DNA of 7,945 bases from CAMDBL01 sp964498125 (GTDB lineage: Bacteria > Pseudomonadota > Alphaproteobacteria > Rhizobiales > Hyphomicrobiaceae). The notes beneath the pieces are model-generated. The model saw only the letters and a program-made list of their open reading frames with translations. It did not search any database and was not told the DNA's origin. Position numbers and translations under genes: made by a program. Each line of letters starts with the position of its first letter. Position 1 is the stretch's first letter. Below, piece after piece: positions 1-5,637 of the stretch. The DNA is taken from NCBI GenBank assembly GCA_964498125.1, contig CAZCGE010000015.1, positions 1 through 7,945 on the forward strand, given 5' to 3'.

Positions 1-146
1 AAGCGGCGCGTACGGCGGTCGGCACGCGCAAGCGCTTCTTTGAGGAATTGCGCGTCATCACGACCTATCTGGTGTTCCCGACCTGGGCCCTGCTGGTCCA
101 GACCCTGACCGCAGGAAAACCGCCGCCCGCCGTGCTCGGCGACTGA
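1..146 (+). CDS. C-terminal end of an unrecognised protein (5' truncated by window)
   Basis: An open frame enters from the left edge (first full codon at base 3) and stops at TGA 144-146, giving the last 47 residues of a longer protein. The tail has a basic patch (TRKRFFEELR) followed by a mostly hydrophobic stretch (TTYLVFPTWALLVQTL) and ends in a Pro-rich tail (GKPPPAVLGD). The hydrophobic part could be a C-terminal membrane segment or a buried helix. I do not recognise the family from this fragment. Codon use is GC-rich like the rest of the window, which supports real coding. The next gene starts about 200 bases later, so this gene is probably the last of its own transcription unit. Confidence 0.6.
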   Translation, partial: AARTAVGTRKRFFEELRVITTYLVFPTWALLVQTLTAGKPPPAVLGD

Positions 147-307
147 CGCCCGTCCCGTCAGCCGCAACCCTCCCTCGCTTCAGATGCATTTTTTGCCAAT
201 GTCACTGCCAAATCCGTCACATTGAGAATTGCTGGACAAACGCCCATCTGACAAACAGGCGGCAGGTTGGCCCGCACCCTCGTCCAGCGCTGAATACCAA
301 CGTTGTT

Positions 308-336
308 TTGACCATGGTCTTCGACCATGGTACAAA
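308..336 (+). promoter_or_regulatory. Putative promoter with overlapping operator of the toxin-antitoxin operon
   Basis: A -35-like TTGACC (308-313) and a -10-like TACAAA (331-336) are separated by 17 bases. Between and over them lies a perfect inverted repeat: ACCATGGTC at 311-319 and GACCATGGT at 323-331, with a 3-base TTC centre. Each arm contains the 8-bp palindrome ACCATGGT (311-318 and 324-331), so there are two palindromic half-operators 13 bp apart. Antitoxins of this family commonly repress their own operon by binding such paired palindromes. Repression here is inferred. The expected start of transcription (about 343) falls at the proposed ATG (344), so the message could be leaderless. 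Confidence 0.6.
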
Positions 337-343
337 TTGCGTC

Positions 344-706
344 ATGTCCGACACCGAAGAAATGGCGATCTCGAAGTTCAAGGCGACCTGCCTCGCCGTG
401 CTGGAGCGCGTGCGCCGGACTGGCAAGCCGGTTCGCATCACTCGCTTCGGTAAGCCGGTCGCCGAGATCGTGCCGCCCAGGCCGGCGGAGACGAAGCAGC
501 GCAAGCTCGGGTTCATGGAAGGCGAGCTGGGCATTGTCGGGGACATCGTCAGGCCGATCTACTCGCCAGAGGAGCTTGACGAGATCGAGGCCGAGTGGCT
601 GCGCAACTGGGATGTGATCGAGGCTAAGGGGCGGGAGATCGAGGCTCGAAATATGCGCGAAGCTCTAATTCGGCGCGGCAAGCGGCCAAAGAATCCTGCC
701 GAATGA
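344..706 (+). CDS. Phd/YefM-type antitoxin with C-terminal extension (VapB-like partner)
   Basis: 120 residues. The N-terminal half matches the Phd/YefM DNA-binding antitoxin pattern: AISKFKATCLAVLERVRRTG, then PVRITRFGKPVAEIVPP. Next comes the conserved tail block LGFMEGELGIVGDIVRPI, the part that usually docks on the toxin. After it lies an additional charged, probably helical segment (SPEELDEIEAEWLRNWD through NPAE, about 45 residues) that makes the protein longer than the usual 80-90 residues. The antitoxin should neutralise the PIN toxin encoded next and repress the operon. Start choice: ATG 344 sits at the predicted transcription start and leaves a few residues before the conserved AISKFKA. 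ATG 362 (114 residues) is the alternative; TTG 308 would lie inside the promoter. The stop overlaps the toxin start (ATGA, 703-706), so the two are translationally coupled. Confidence 0.88.
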   Translation: MSDTEEMAISKFKATCLAVLERVRRTGKPVRITRFGKPVAEIVPPRPAETKQRKLGFMEGELGIVGDIVRPIYSPEELDEIEAEWLRNWDVIEAKGREIEARNMREALIRRGKRPKNPAE

Positions 707-1098
707 GATTGCTGCTCGACACACATATTTGGATCGACAGCGCTTCCAACCCGCAGAAGCTTGGAACCCGCGTCCGTCGCGAGATCAGCTCGACGCGAAA
801 TGAGCTCTGGGTGTCGCCGATCTCCGCCTGGGAACTGTTGAAACTTGCCGAAAAGGGCAAGCTGAAAGTTCGTTCCGATCCCATAAGGGTGCTGGAGCGC
901 TTGCTCCAAGCTTTGCCCGTGCGCGAGGCCCCGATCACGATGGAGATCGCCAGGGAGACGGCCATGTTCACGCTGCCACACCGCGATCCGGCCGACATTT
1001 GGCTGGTCGCCACGGCGCGCGTGCACGATCTGGTGCTGGCGACGCGGGACGAGAAGATCATCACCAGCGGCGTCGTCAAGACGCTCGCGGAGGATTGA
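703..1098 (+). CDS. vapC: PIN-domain ribonuclease toxin, VapC family
   Basis: 131 residues, the normal length for a VapC-like toxin. The PIN acidic residues are visible: D6 in LLLDTHIWI, E44 in SPISAWELLKLAEKGKL, D95/D98 in HRDPADIWLVATA, and D116 in LVLATRDEKI. These coordinate Mg2+ in the family, whose members cut tRNA or rRNA and stop translation when the antitoxin is lost; the target here is unknown. SPISxWE and HRDPAD identify the subgroup normally paired with Phd-like antitoxins, which fits the upstream gene. It starts inside the antitoxin stop codon (ATGA), so stoichiometry is probably set by coupled translation. All catalytic positions are intact, so the toxin should be active. There is no obvious terminator after it. 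Confidence 0.93.
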   Translation: MRLLLDTHIWIDSASNPQKLGTRVRREISSTRNELWVSPISAWELLKLAEKGKLKVRSDPIRVLERLLQALPVREAPITMEIARETAMFTLPHRDPADIWLVATARVHDLVLATRDEKIITSGVVKTLAED

Positions 1099-1157
1099 GC
1101 GCGAGCGCCGTCACACTCGCGTCGCGATTGGCCGGGAAGGTCGGGCCGGGTGTGGAC

Positions 1158-1170
1158 GGAGGAGCGGGGG
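1158..1170 (+). promoter_or_regulatory. Ribosome binding site deciding the start of the repeat protein
   Basis: GGAGGAG at 1158-1164, followed by a run of five G at 1166-1170, precedes ATG 1180 by 9 to 15 bases. The in-frame upstream GTG at 1150 lies before this purine-rich block and has no comparable site, so ATG 1180 is preferred. Confidence 0.55.
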
Positions 1171-1179
1171 ACAAGCACC

Positions 1180-3030
1180 ATGAACCGGGAGGAGACGCAC
1201 GCGCTGCTGGCGCAGGGCCGCGACGCCTGGAACGCCTGGGCGCAGGGGATGCTGGCCGAGCGGAAACGGCTGGAGGAGGCGGGGGCGTGGAAGCTCGATG
1301 AATACGGCGATGACCAGACCGAGGCGACGACGGCCTGGCTGGCGGCGGCGCGGGCGGACGTGTCGTCCAAGGAGGCGCCGCACACGTTCCAGGGCGGCGT
1401 CGATCTCTCCGGCTTCGTGTTCCCTGGAGACGCGGGGTTCGACAGCGCACTGTTCAGCGGAGACGCGGAGTTCATCAACGCACAGTTCAACGGAGATGCG
1501 AGGTTCGGCAACGCACAGTTCGGCGGATACGCGGAGTTCGGCAGCGCACAGTTCAGCCGATACGCGAGGTTCGACAGCGTACAGTTCAGCGGAATCGCGG
1601 GGTTCGACAGCGCACAGTTCAGCGGAGACGCGGTGTTCGACAGCGCACAGTTCGGCGAAAACGTGGGGTTCAACAGCGCACAGTTCAGCGGAGACGCGAG
1701 GTTCCACAGCGCACAGTTCAGCGGAGACGCGGGGTTCGACTGCGCAAAGTTCAGCGGATACGCGGGGTTCGACCGCGCAAAGTTCAGCGGAACCGCGTGG
1801 TTCGGCGGCGCAAAGTTCAGCGGAACTGCGGGGTTCCACCGCGCAAAGTTCAGCGGATACGCGTGGTTCACCAGCGCACAGTTCAGCGGAACGGCGTGGT
1901 TCCACGGCGCACAGTTCAGCGGAACCGCGGCGTTCGGGCAGGCGACGTTCAAGGGTGCGACGAGCTTTCCTGGCGCGCACTTCACCGGCCCCGCCTCGTT
2001 CGAGGCCATCCTGTCCGAGCGCGCCTTCTCGCTCGCCGATGCCGAGTTCCGCGCCGTGCCGGATTTCATCCAGGCGCATTTCGCGGAAGCGCCCCGGCTC
2101 GACAATTCCCGCTTCCGCCTGGCGCTTGTCGAGGCTTCTTCCAAAGAGTCTGGGCGCTTCTGGACTTGGCCCGGTCGGCTGATCCTTGGGCTTGTCAAGC
2201 GGCTTTTTCGCGGCGACGGCAACGTGCCGGCCCGATGGCGGGCGCTGAAACGGCTCGCCAGCGAGGGCCACGACCACGAGCGCGAGCAGCACTTCTTCGC
2301 CATGGAGATGCGCTCGGCGCGGTTTGCCACCGACTGGCCGCTGCCGCTCGCGACGGTCGGGCTTGTACCGATCGCTCAGGCAGACAAGGAGACGACGGCC
2401 AAGCGCTGGCTCAGGCGGGTGCACAACGGCGTGATTGCCATCCCCTTCGTCTTCTGGCGTGCGTCCGCCTGGGCCGGCTTCGTTCGCTTCTGGTTCCGTC
2501 TCGTCTACCAGATCGTCTCCGACTTCGGCCGCTCGGTCCTGCGCCCGATGCTGCTGTGGGCGCTGACCACCGCCATCGCCGCCGCCTACTTCCTCGGCCA
2601 GAGCCCCGACATAGCCGACGCGCGCGCCAGGAAACCGGCGACCGGCCCGCTGTCCGAACTCGTGCGCTTCGCCGATGCCAGCCTCGACGCCTGGCTGCGC
2701 GATGCGCCCTGCTTTGCCCGCAACGAAGGCGACGACGGCAAGGGCAACCCGCAGATCACCGGCCTGGTCGAGCCGGTGCGCAGGACGACGAGTGCCGCCA
2801 ACGAGGCCATGTATCTGGCCTTCCGCAACGGCTTCATCATCCTCGACGGCGGCGGCGGCGACGCGCACCGCGTCTACAGCTGCCTCTACGGCACCAAGCG
2901 CTTCGCCGACAACCCCGTGCCGAACGTGCCGAGCGCCGTCAGCTACGCCAGCATCATCCAGAAGCTCGTCTCCGGCCTCGCCATCTTCCTGCTCGGCCTG
3001 GGGCTGAGGAATATGCTCAGGATGCGGTAG
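1180..3030 (+). CDS. Pentapeptide-type (11-residue) repeat protein with C-terminal two-helix membrane module
   Basis: 616 residues. Residues 1-75 are a charged helical N-terminus (MNREETHALLAQGRDAWNAW). Residues 76-273 carry 18 tandem units of the form F-x-x-A-Q/K-F-S-G-x-A-x, the Phe-rich repeat grouped with pentapeptide repeats (likely Pfam Pentapeptide_3), followed by degenerate units to about residue 312. Residues 348-378 (RWRALKRLASEGHDHEREQHFFAMEMR) resemble a linker seen in other repeat proteins with membrane C-termini. Predicted membrane segments are about 457-473 (MLLWALTTAIAAAYFLG) and 594-608 (QKLVSGLAIFLLGLG), with basic residues just outside both (GRSVLRP; LRNMLRMR). That puts the repeats and both ends in the cytoplasm. 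The 120-residue loop between them would be periplasmic and has two cysteines (C511, C568) that could form a disulfide. The C-terminus vaguely recalls two-helix ion channels, but I see no selectivity filter. Function unknown; it lies 81 bp after vapC. Confidence 0.88.
   Translation: MNREETHALLAQGRDAWNAWAQGMLAERKRLEEAGAWKLDEYGDDQTEATTAWLAAARADVSSKEAPHTFQGGVDLSGFVFPGDAGFDSALFSGDAEFINAQFNGDARFGNAQFGGYAEFGSAQFSRYARFDSVQFSGIAGFDSAQFSGDAVFDSAQFGENVGFNSAQFSGDARFHSAQFSGDAGFDCAKFSGYAGFDRAKFSGTAWFGGAKFSGTAGFHRAKFSGYAWFTSAQFSGTAWFHGAQFSGTAAFGQATFKGATSFPGAHFTGPASFEAILSERAFSLADAEFRAVPDFIQAHFAEAPRLDNSRFRLALVEASSKESGRFWTWPGRLILGLVKRLFRGDGNVPARWRALKRLASEGHDHEREQHFFAMEMRSARFATDWPLPLATVGLVPIAQADKETTAKRWLRRVHNGVIAIPFVFWRASAWAGFVRFWFRLVYQIVSDFGRSVLRPMLLWALTTAIAAAYFLGQSPDIADARARKPATGPLSELVRFADASLDAWLRDAPCFARNEGDDGKGNPQITGLVEPVRRTTSAANEAMYLAFRNGFIILDGGGGDAHRVYSCLYGTKRFADNPVPNVPSAVSYASIIQKLVSGLAIFLLGLGLRNMLRMR
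1405..1998 (+). repeat. Tandem array of 18 x 33-bp coding repeats
   Basis: Eighteen 33-bp units in register, encoding 11 residues each. The first, at 1405-1437, has Leu instead of Phe at position 1; the typical ones run from 1438 to about 1932, and the last two (1933-1998) are diverged. Units 1603-1635, 1669-1701 and 1702-1734 differ at only a few bases. The core GCA-CAG-TTC-AGC-GGA recurs with the same synonymous codons (GCA, GGA), whereas the flanking gene body mostly uses GCC/GCG and GGC. This indicates recent duplication or gene conversion of the units. CAG changes to AAG in a block at 1735-1866, a possible sub-family boundary. Confidence 0.93.
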
Positions 3031-3050
3031 AAGATCCAGAGTGATGGGAC

Positions 3051-3081
3051 TTGCCACAAGTCCGCCTGCCTATGCTAGAGT
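3051..3081 (+). promoter_or_regulatory. Weak promoter candidate upstream of the LutA-like gene
   Basis: TTGCCA (3051-3056) resembles a -35 box, and TATGCT (3071-3076) or the overlapping TAGAGT (3076-3081) resembles a -10 box. The spacings (14 or 19 bases) are not ideal. It sits just after the repeat-protein stop and about 115 bases before the ATG at 3195, where a promoter would be needed if this gene is transcribed separately. Confidence 0.3.
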
Positions 3082-3194
3082 CGCTTTTTCTGTTTGCCGA
3101 CAATGGACCCTGCCTCGGTGTTGGTTGGCAGTTGCGAGGCGCCACAGGAAACGTGCCGGGCATTCGGCCCCATTGCGAGGTCTCGCCGCCCTAC

Positions 3195-3968
3195 ATGAAC
3201 GCCCCCCTCACTCAGCGCCCGCGCGTCGGTCTGTTCGTCACCTGCCTGGTCGATCTGATGCGACCTTCGGTCGGCTTTGCCGCGGTCAAGCTGCTGCGGC
3301 AGGCCGGCTGCCATGTCGAGGTGCCGGTGGCGCAGACCTGCTGCGGCCAGCCCGCCCACAATTCCGGCGACAAGACCAATGCCGCCGCGCTCGCCCGCCA
3401 GACCATTGCCGCCTTCGCGGGGTTCGACTACGTGGTGGCGCCGTCCGGCTCCTGCGCCGGCATGCTGAAGATGCACTACCCCGAGGTGCTGGCCGGCGAC
3501 CCGGACTGGGAGCTGAAAGCCAAGGCCTTCGCCGAGCGCGTGCATGAGCTGATTTCGTTCCTGGTCGACGTGCGCGGCATGACCGGCGTCGACGCCCAGT
3601 ACCAGGGCCGCGTCACCTACCACGACAGCTGCTCGGGGCTGCGCGAGCTCGGCATCAAGGACCAGCCGCGCCAATTGCTAGCCTCCGTCAAGGGCCTGGA
3701 GCTGACCGAGATGGCCGACTGCGAAATCTGCTGCGGCTTCGGCGGCACCTTCTCGATCAAGTATCCCGACATCTCCAATGCTATGGTCGAAAAGAAGACG
3801 GCCAATATCGGCGCCGCCAAGCCCGACCTGCTGCTGGCCGGCGACCTCGGCTGTCTGATGAACATGGCCGGCAAGCTGTCGCGCGAAGGCCGCCCCATCG
3901 CCGCCCGCCACATCGCCGAGGTGCTGGCCGGCGAGCTGTCGGACCCGCCGATCGGGAAGGTCGAGTAG
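3195..3968 (+). CDS. lutA: LutA/YkgE-like (Fe-S)-binding protein with two CCG domains
   Basis: 257 residues, close to the usual length of LutA (about 240). In the family, LutA works with LutB and LutC in the iron-sulfur L-lactate dehydrogenase that oxidises lactate to pyruvate in the cytoplasm. CCG (cysteine-rich, DUF224) domain 1: C17 in FVTCLVD, C49-C50-G in TCCGQP, C87 in GSCAGML. Domain 2: C146 in HDSCSG, C176 and C179-C180-G in DCEICCGFGGTF, C220 in GDLGCLMN. These cysteines bind the cluster in relatives. Start: ATG 3195 precedes the conserved RVGLFVTCLVD by about 10 residues. Upstream in-frame codons read into implausible sequence, though the ribosome site at 3195 is weak. No lutB or lutC follows, so partners must lie elsewhere, or the protein serves a related glycolate- or heterodisulfide-type reaction. 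Confidence 0.88.
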   Translation: MNAPLTQRPRVGLFVTCLVDLMRPSVGFAAVKLLRQAGCHVEVPVAQTCCGQPAHNSGDKTNAAALARQTIAAFAGFDYVVAPSGSCAGMLKMHYPEVLAGDPDWELKAKAFAERVHELISFLVDVRGMTGVDAQYQGRVTYHDSCSGLRELGIKDQPRQLLASVKGLELTEMADCEICCGFGGTFSIKYPDISNAMVEKKTANIGAAKPDLLLAGDLGCLMNMAGKLSREGRPIAARHIAEVLAGELSDPPIGKVE

Positions 3969-4261
3969 TGGCGGCGGGTCGATCCGACAATGGCGATCCG
4001 AACGATCGGGCGCAGCTCGCTGCCGGCAGAGCCGCGCAGCCTAAGCAGAGTTGGCCGGCTGCGCCAATATTTGCCCCGCGTGCCAACGTCAGCTCCCACC
4101 AGCTCCGGACGGAACAGCGGGTGGAGAGCGTGGCGGCAATGGGCCATAAGCAGCCGAAAATAGTCCGCATGCTCCGTCGGCGTCGTGCGGAATTACAACA
4201 TTTGTAACGACTGCCATGCGGCGTTGGTGATGCACGCCGACGTTGCCTAAACGGAGGGCGC

Positions 4262-4367
4262 CTAGAGCATTTTCCGCCAAAGTGGCCACCGGTTTGGCGT
4301 AGAAAATGCGACAAACAAAGGACGAGAGCGATTTCCCCTGATTCAATTCGAGTGGAAAGCGCTCTAG
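4262..4367. repeat. RIME-like palindromic intergenic repeat (106 bp)
   Basis: The element is bounded by CTAGAGC (4262-4268) and its exact complement GCTCTAG (4361-4367) and holds two hairpins. Hairpin 1: CATTTTC-CGCCAAA (4268-4281) pairs with TTTGGCG-TA-GAAAATG (4293-4308), leaving a 2-base bulge. Hairpin 2: AGAGCGATTTCC (4325-4336) pairs with GGAAAGCGCTCT (4354-4365) at 11 of 12 positions. Length, ends and the ACCGGTTT-like centre match the general plan of the Rhizobium-specific intergenic mosaic element (RIME1) and related Brucella and rhizobial repeats. The family assignment is from memory; the palindromes are seen directly. Such elements are non-coding and non-autonomous. Confidence 0.8.
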
Positions 4368-4631
4368 CCGGCGCGCTCGGCATCGGCAACAATGCAGGAT
4401 CGGGCGGGCCGTCGGCCCACGAGGCCTTGCGACAGGCCTGATTGACATTGCTTGCATCGCCGTGGGGGCGAGCACCACCCGCCCGGTTGCACCGACACGG
4501 CCAGAGTTGCTGCTGCGCTTTGGCGCGATTTGCCGCCCGATTGACAATTCGTGAAGATGCGCGATGCCGCAAGAAAGCCGACGCATATTTATTGAATCTA
4601 TTGCGCCATCCAATTTTCATGGAAAAGCAAC

Positions 4632-4668
4632 ACATTAAATGTCATTTGGATGATAACTCTTTAATACA
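4632..4668 (+). promoter_or_regulatory. AT-rich putative regulatory segment before cheW
   Basis: In an otherwise GC-rich window this stretch is strongly AT-rich and holds two overlapping 11-base palindromes: ACATT-A-AATGT (4632-4642) and AAATG-T-CATTT (4637-4647). They are followed by TTTAATAC (4660-4667), which resembles a -10 region. No well-spaced -35 box is clear. A promoter or operator for cheW is an inference from position and composition. Confidence 0.35.
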
Positions 4669-4777
4669 TCCGTGCAAAGACTTGAGCGCGAATACCTAAA
4701 TGCACGCTTGTTCAGTTGCGCCCAGATCGAGTTATTCGAAACGCGCCAACGACGCCAACAACGAGAAGATGATGCAC

Positions 4778-5308
4778 ATGAACCAGATGCACCAGGACAG
4801 CGACGCGGCCCACCAGCCGCAGGCTGCCGGCACAGTCGATACCCGCCAGTTCGTCACCTTCACGCTCGGCGAGCAGCAGTACTGCGTCGACATCATGGCG
4901 GTGCGCGAGATCCGCGCCGCCAACGTCATCACGCCGTTGCCGAGCGCGCCCGACTACGTCCGTGGCGTGATCAACCTGCGCGGCACCATCGTGCCGATCA
5001 TCGACCTCAGGACACGCTTCGCGCTCGGCCGCACCGACGTGAACCAGGGCATCGTCGTCGTCGTCATGATCGAGGGCCGGCTCAACGGCCTGCTGGTCGA
5101 CGGCGTGTCGGACATCCTCACCGTGCGCCAGAATGATATCGCGGCGATCCCGGAAACCGACGGCGAAACGCGCAACCCGTTCTTCGACGGCCTGATCACG
5201 CAGGGCGAGGCCATGCTGATTGTCATCGCGCTGGCGGGCCTGACCCGGTCGTCGGTGCAGGCGACGGCGTTCCGCTCGCCGGCGGAATTGGCGGCACTGG
5301 CCGCGTGA
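4778..5308 (+). CDS. cheW: Chemotaxis coupling protein CheW
   Basis: 176 residues. After about 20 residues of polar, His/Gln-rich leader comes the CheW fold: RQFVTFTLGEQQYCVDIMAVREI, then a TPLPSAPDYVRGVINLRGTIVPIIDL block (the signature that contacts receptor and CheA), then VVVVMIEGRLNGLLVDGVSDIL. Role: cytoplasmic adaptor that links chemoreceptors to the histidine kinase CheA in the sensory array. Start: of several clustered ATGs, 4778 has GAGAAG (4763-4768) 9 bases upstream; 4769, 4772 and 4787 are less well spaced. An ATG at 4700 would add 26 residues unlike the family. A chemoreceptor begins 850 bases downstream on the same strand, with a small divergent gene between. No cheA is in view, so this is probably an orphan or secondary cheW. 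Confidence 0.93.
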   Translation: MNQMHQDSDAAHQPQAAGTVDTRQFVTFTLGEQQYCVDIMAVREIRAANVITPLPSAPDYVRGVINLRGTIVPIIDLRTRFALGRTDVNQGIVVVVMIEGRLNGLLVDGVSDILTVRQNDIAAIPETDGETRNPFFDGLITQGEAMLIVIALAGLTRSSVQATAFRSPAELAALAA

Positions 5309-5382
5309 AAGTGCGGTGGGCCGCGGCAGGAGACAGCGTATTCTCGAGCATTGCGCGGCCTGCCGCCGGGGCCGCCAGCGGT

Positions 5383-5637
5383 CTAATACATTCGTTTCTT
5401 GATAAATTGCGCGATTTCTTCTCGGCGCAGACCGCGATTCGCTAGATCGTCATCCGACATGCGCCGGAGTTGCGCGTACATATTCTCGGCTTCCAGTGCC
5501 CTATTAGCTTCGGTCAACCATATCATTATCCGCTCGCCAACTGCTCTGAGGACGGAACCGAGTGCATTCAAATCGCGCTTGGCAGACAGCGGAGCGTGGC
5601 TCAGGTTTATTGCGGTAGGCTCAACGAATGGATCCAT
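5383..5637 (-). CDS. Small DUF1127-type protein
   Basis: 84 residues from ATG 5637; a TTG at 5679 would add 14. The C-terminal third (YAQLRRMSDDDLANRGLRREEIAQFIKKRMY) fits the DUF1127 pattern of a short Arg-rich helix-turn-helix: Y-x-x-L-x-x-(M/L)-S-D-x-x-L, G-L-x-R-x-x-I. The middle (ALGSVLRAVGERIMIWLTEANRALEAENMYAQL) is predicted helical. DUF1127 proteins are small, abundant in alphaproteobacteria, and in some studied species affect RNA turnover or phosphate and carbon metabolism. No function can be assigned here. It is encoded opposite to its neighbours, converging on cheW. No strong ribosome site is visible before either start, so the exact N-terminus is unsure. Confidence 0.8.
   Translation of the reverse strand: MDPFVEPTAINLSHAPLSAKRDLNALGSVLRAVGERIMIWLTEANRALEAENMYAQLRRMSDDDLANRGLRREEIAQFIKKRMY

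Larger units (their letters stand above)
3969..4777. other. Gene-poor interval between the LutA-like gene and cheW
   Basis: About 800 bases without a convincing gene. Open frames here have no recognisable motif or good ribosome site, and several cross the palindromic element. Visible contents: a 9-bp perfect inverted repeat spanning the lutA stop (GACCCGCCG 3942-3950 with CGGCGGGTC 3972-3980, no T-run); the 106-bp palindromic element (4262-4367); a tight hairpin GGGCC-GTC-GGCCC (4406-4418); two copies of AGGCCT (4422-4427, 4434-4439); isolated perfect -35-like TTGACA boxes (4442-4447, 4541-4546) without matching -10 boxes; and an AT-rich stretch (about 4585-4670), the likeliest place for the cheW promoter. 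Confidence 0.6.

Noticed and set aside
143..161. Terminator after the first partial gene (CTGACG 143-148 with CGTCAG 156-161)
   Set aside because: The stem is only 6 bp, overlaps the stop codon and has no adjoining T-run; the nearest T-run is about 30 bases further on.
1438..1932. Variation of NNC codons in the repeats as a diversity-generating retroelement target
   Set aside because: Such systems edit adenines in one variable region copied from a nearby template next to a reverse transcriptase. No reverse transcriptase or template is in the window, and the variation is spread over tandem units.
1405..1998. CRISPR array
   Set aside because: The 33-bp units are contiguous, in frame and protein-coding, with no unique spacers.
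624..3057. Very long open frames on the minus strand opposite vapC and the repeat gene (568 and 648 codons)
   Set aside because: They arise because a GC-rich 33-bp in-frame repeat keeps the opposite frames free of stops. Their translations are low-complexity echoes of the repeat, and the plus frame has recognisable domains and a ribosome site.
3942..3980. Rho-independent terminator at the end of the LutA-like gene
   Set aside because: The 9-bp arms are perfect but have a 21-base loop, lie partly in the coding region and are not followed by T residues.
4089..4613. 174-codon minus-strand frame across the palindromic element
   Set aside because: Part of its translation comes from the RIME-like repeat, a known source of false genes. 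There is no recognisable motif, and composition outside the repeat is unlike a real protein here.
5323..5366. Terminator between cheW and the DUF1127 gene (GCGGCAGG with CCTGCCGC)
   Set aside because: The 8-bp arms are 28 bases apart with no T-run on either strand, so a real terminator is not supported.
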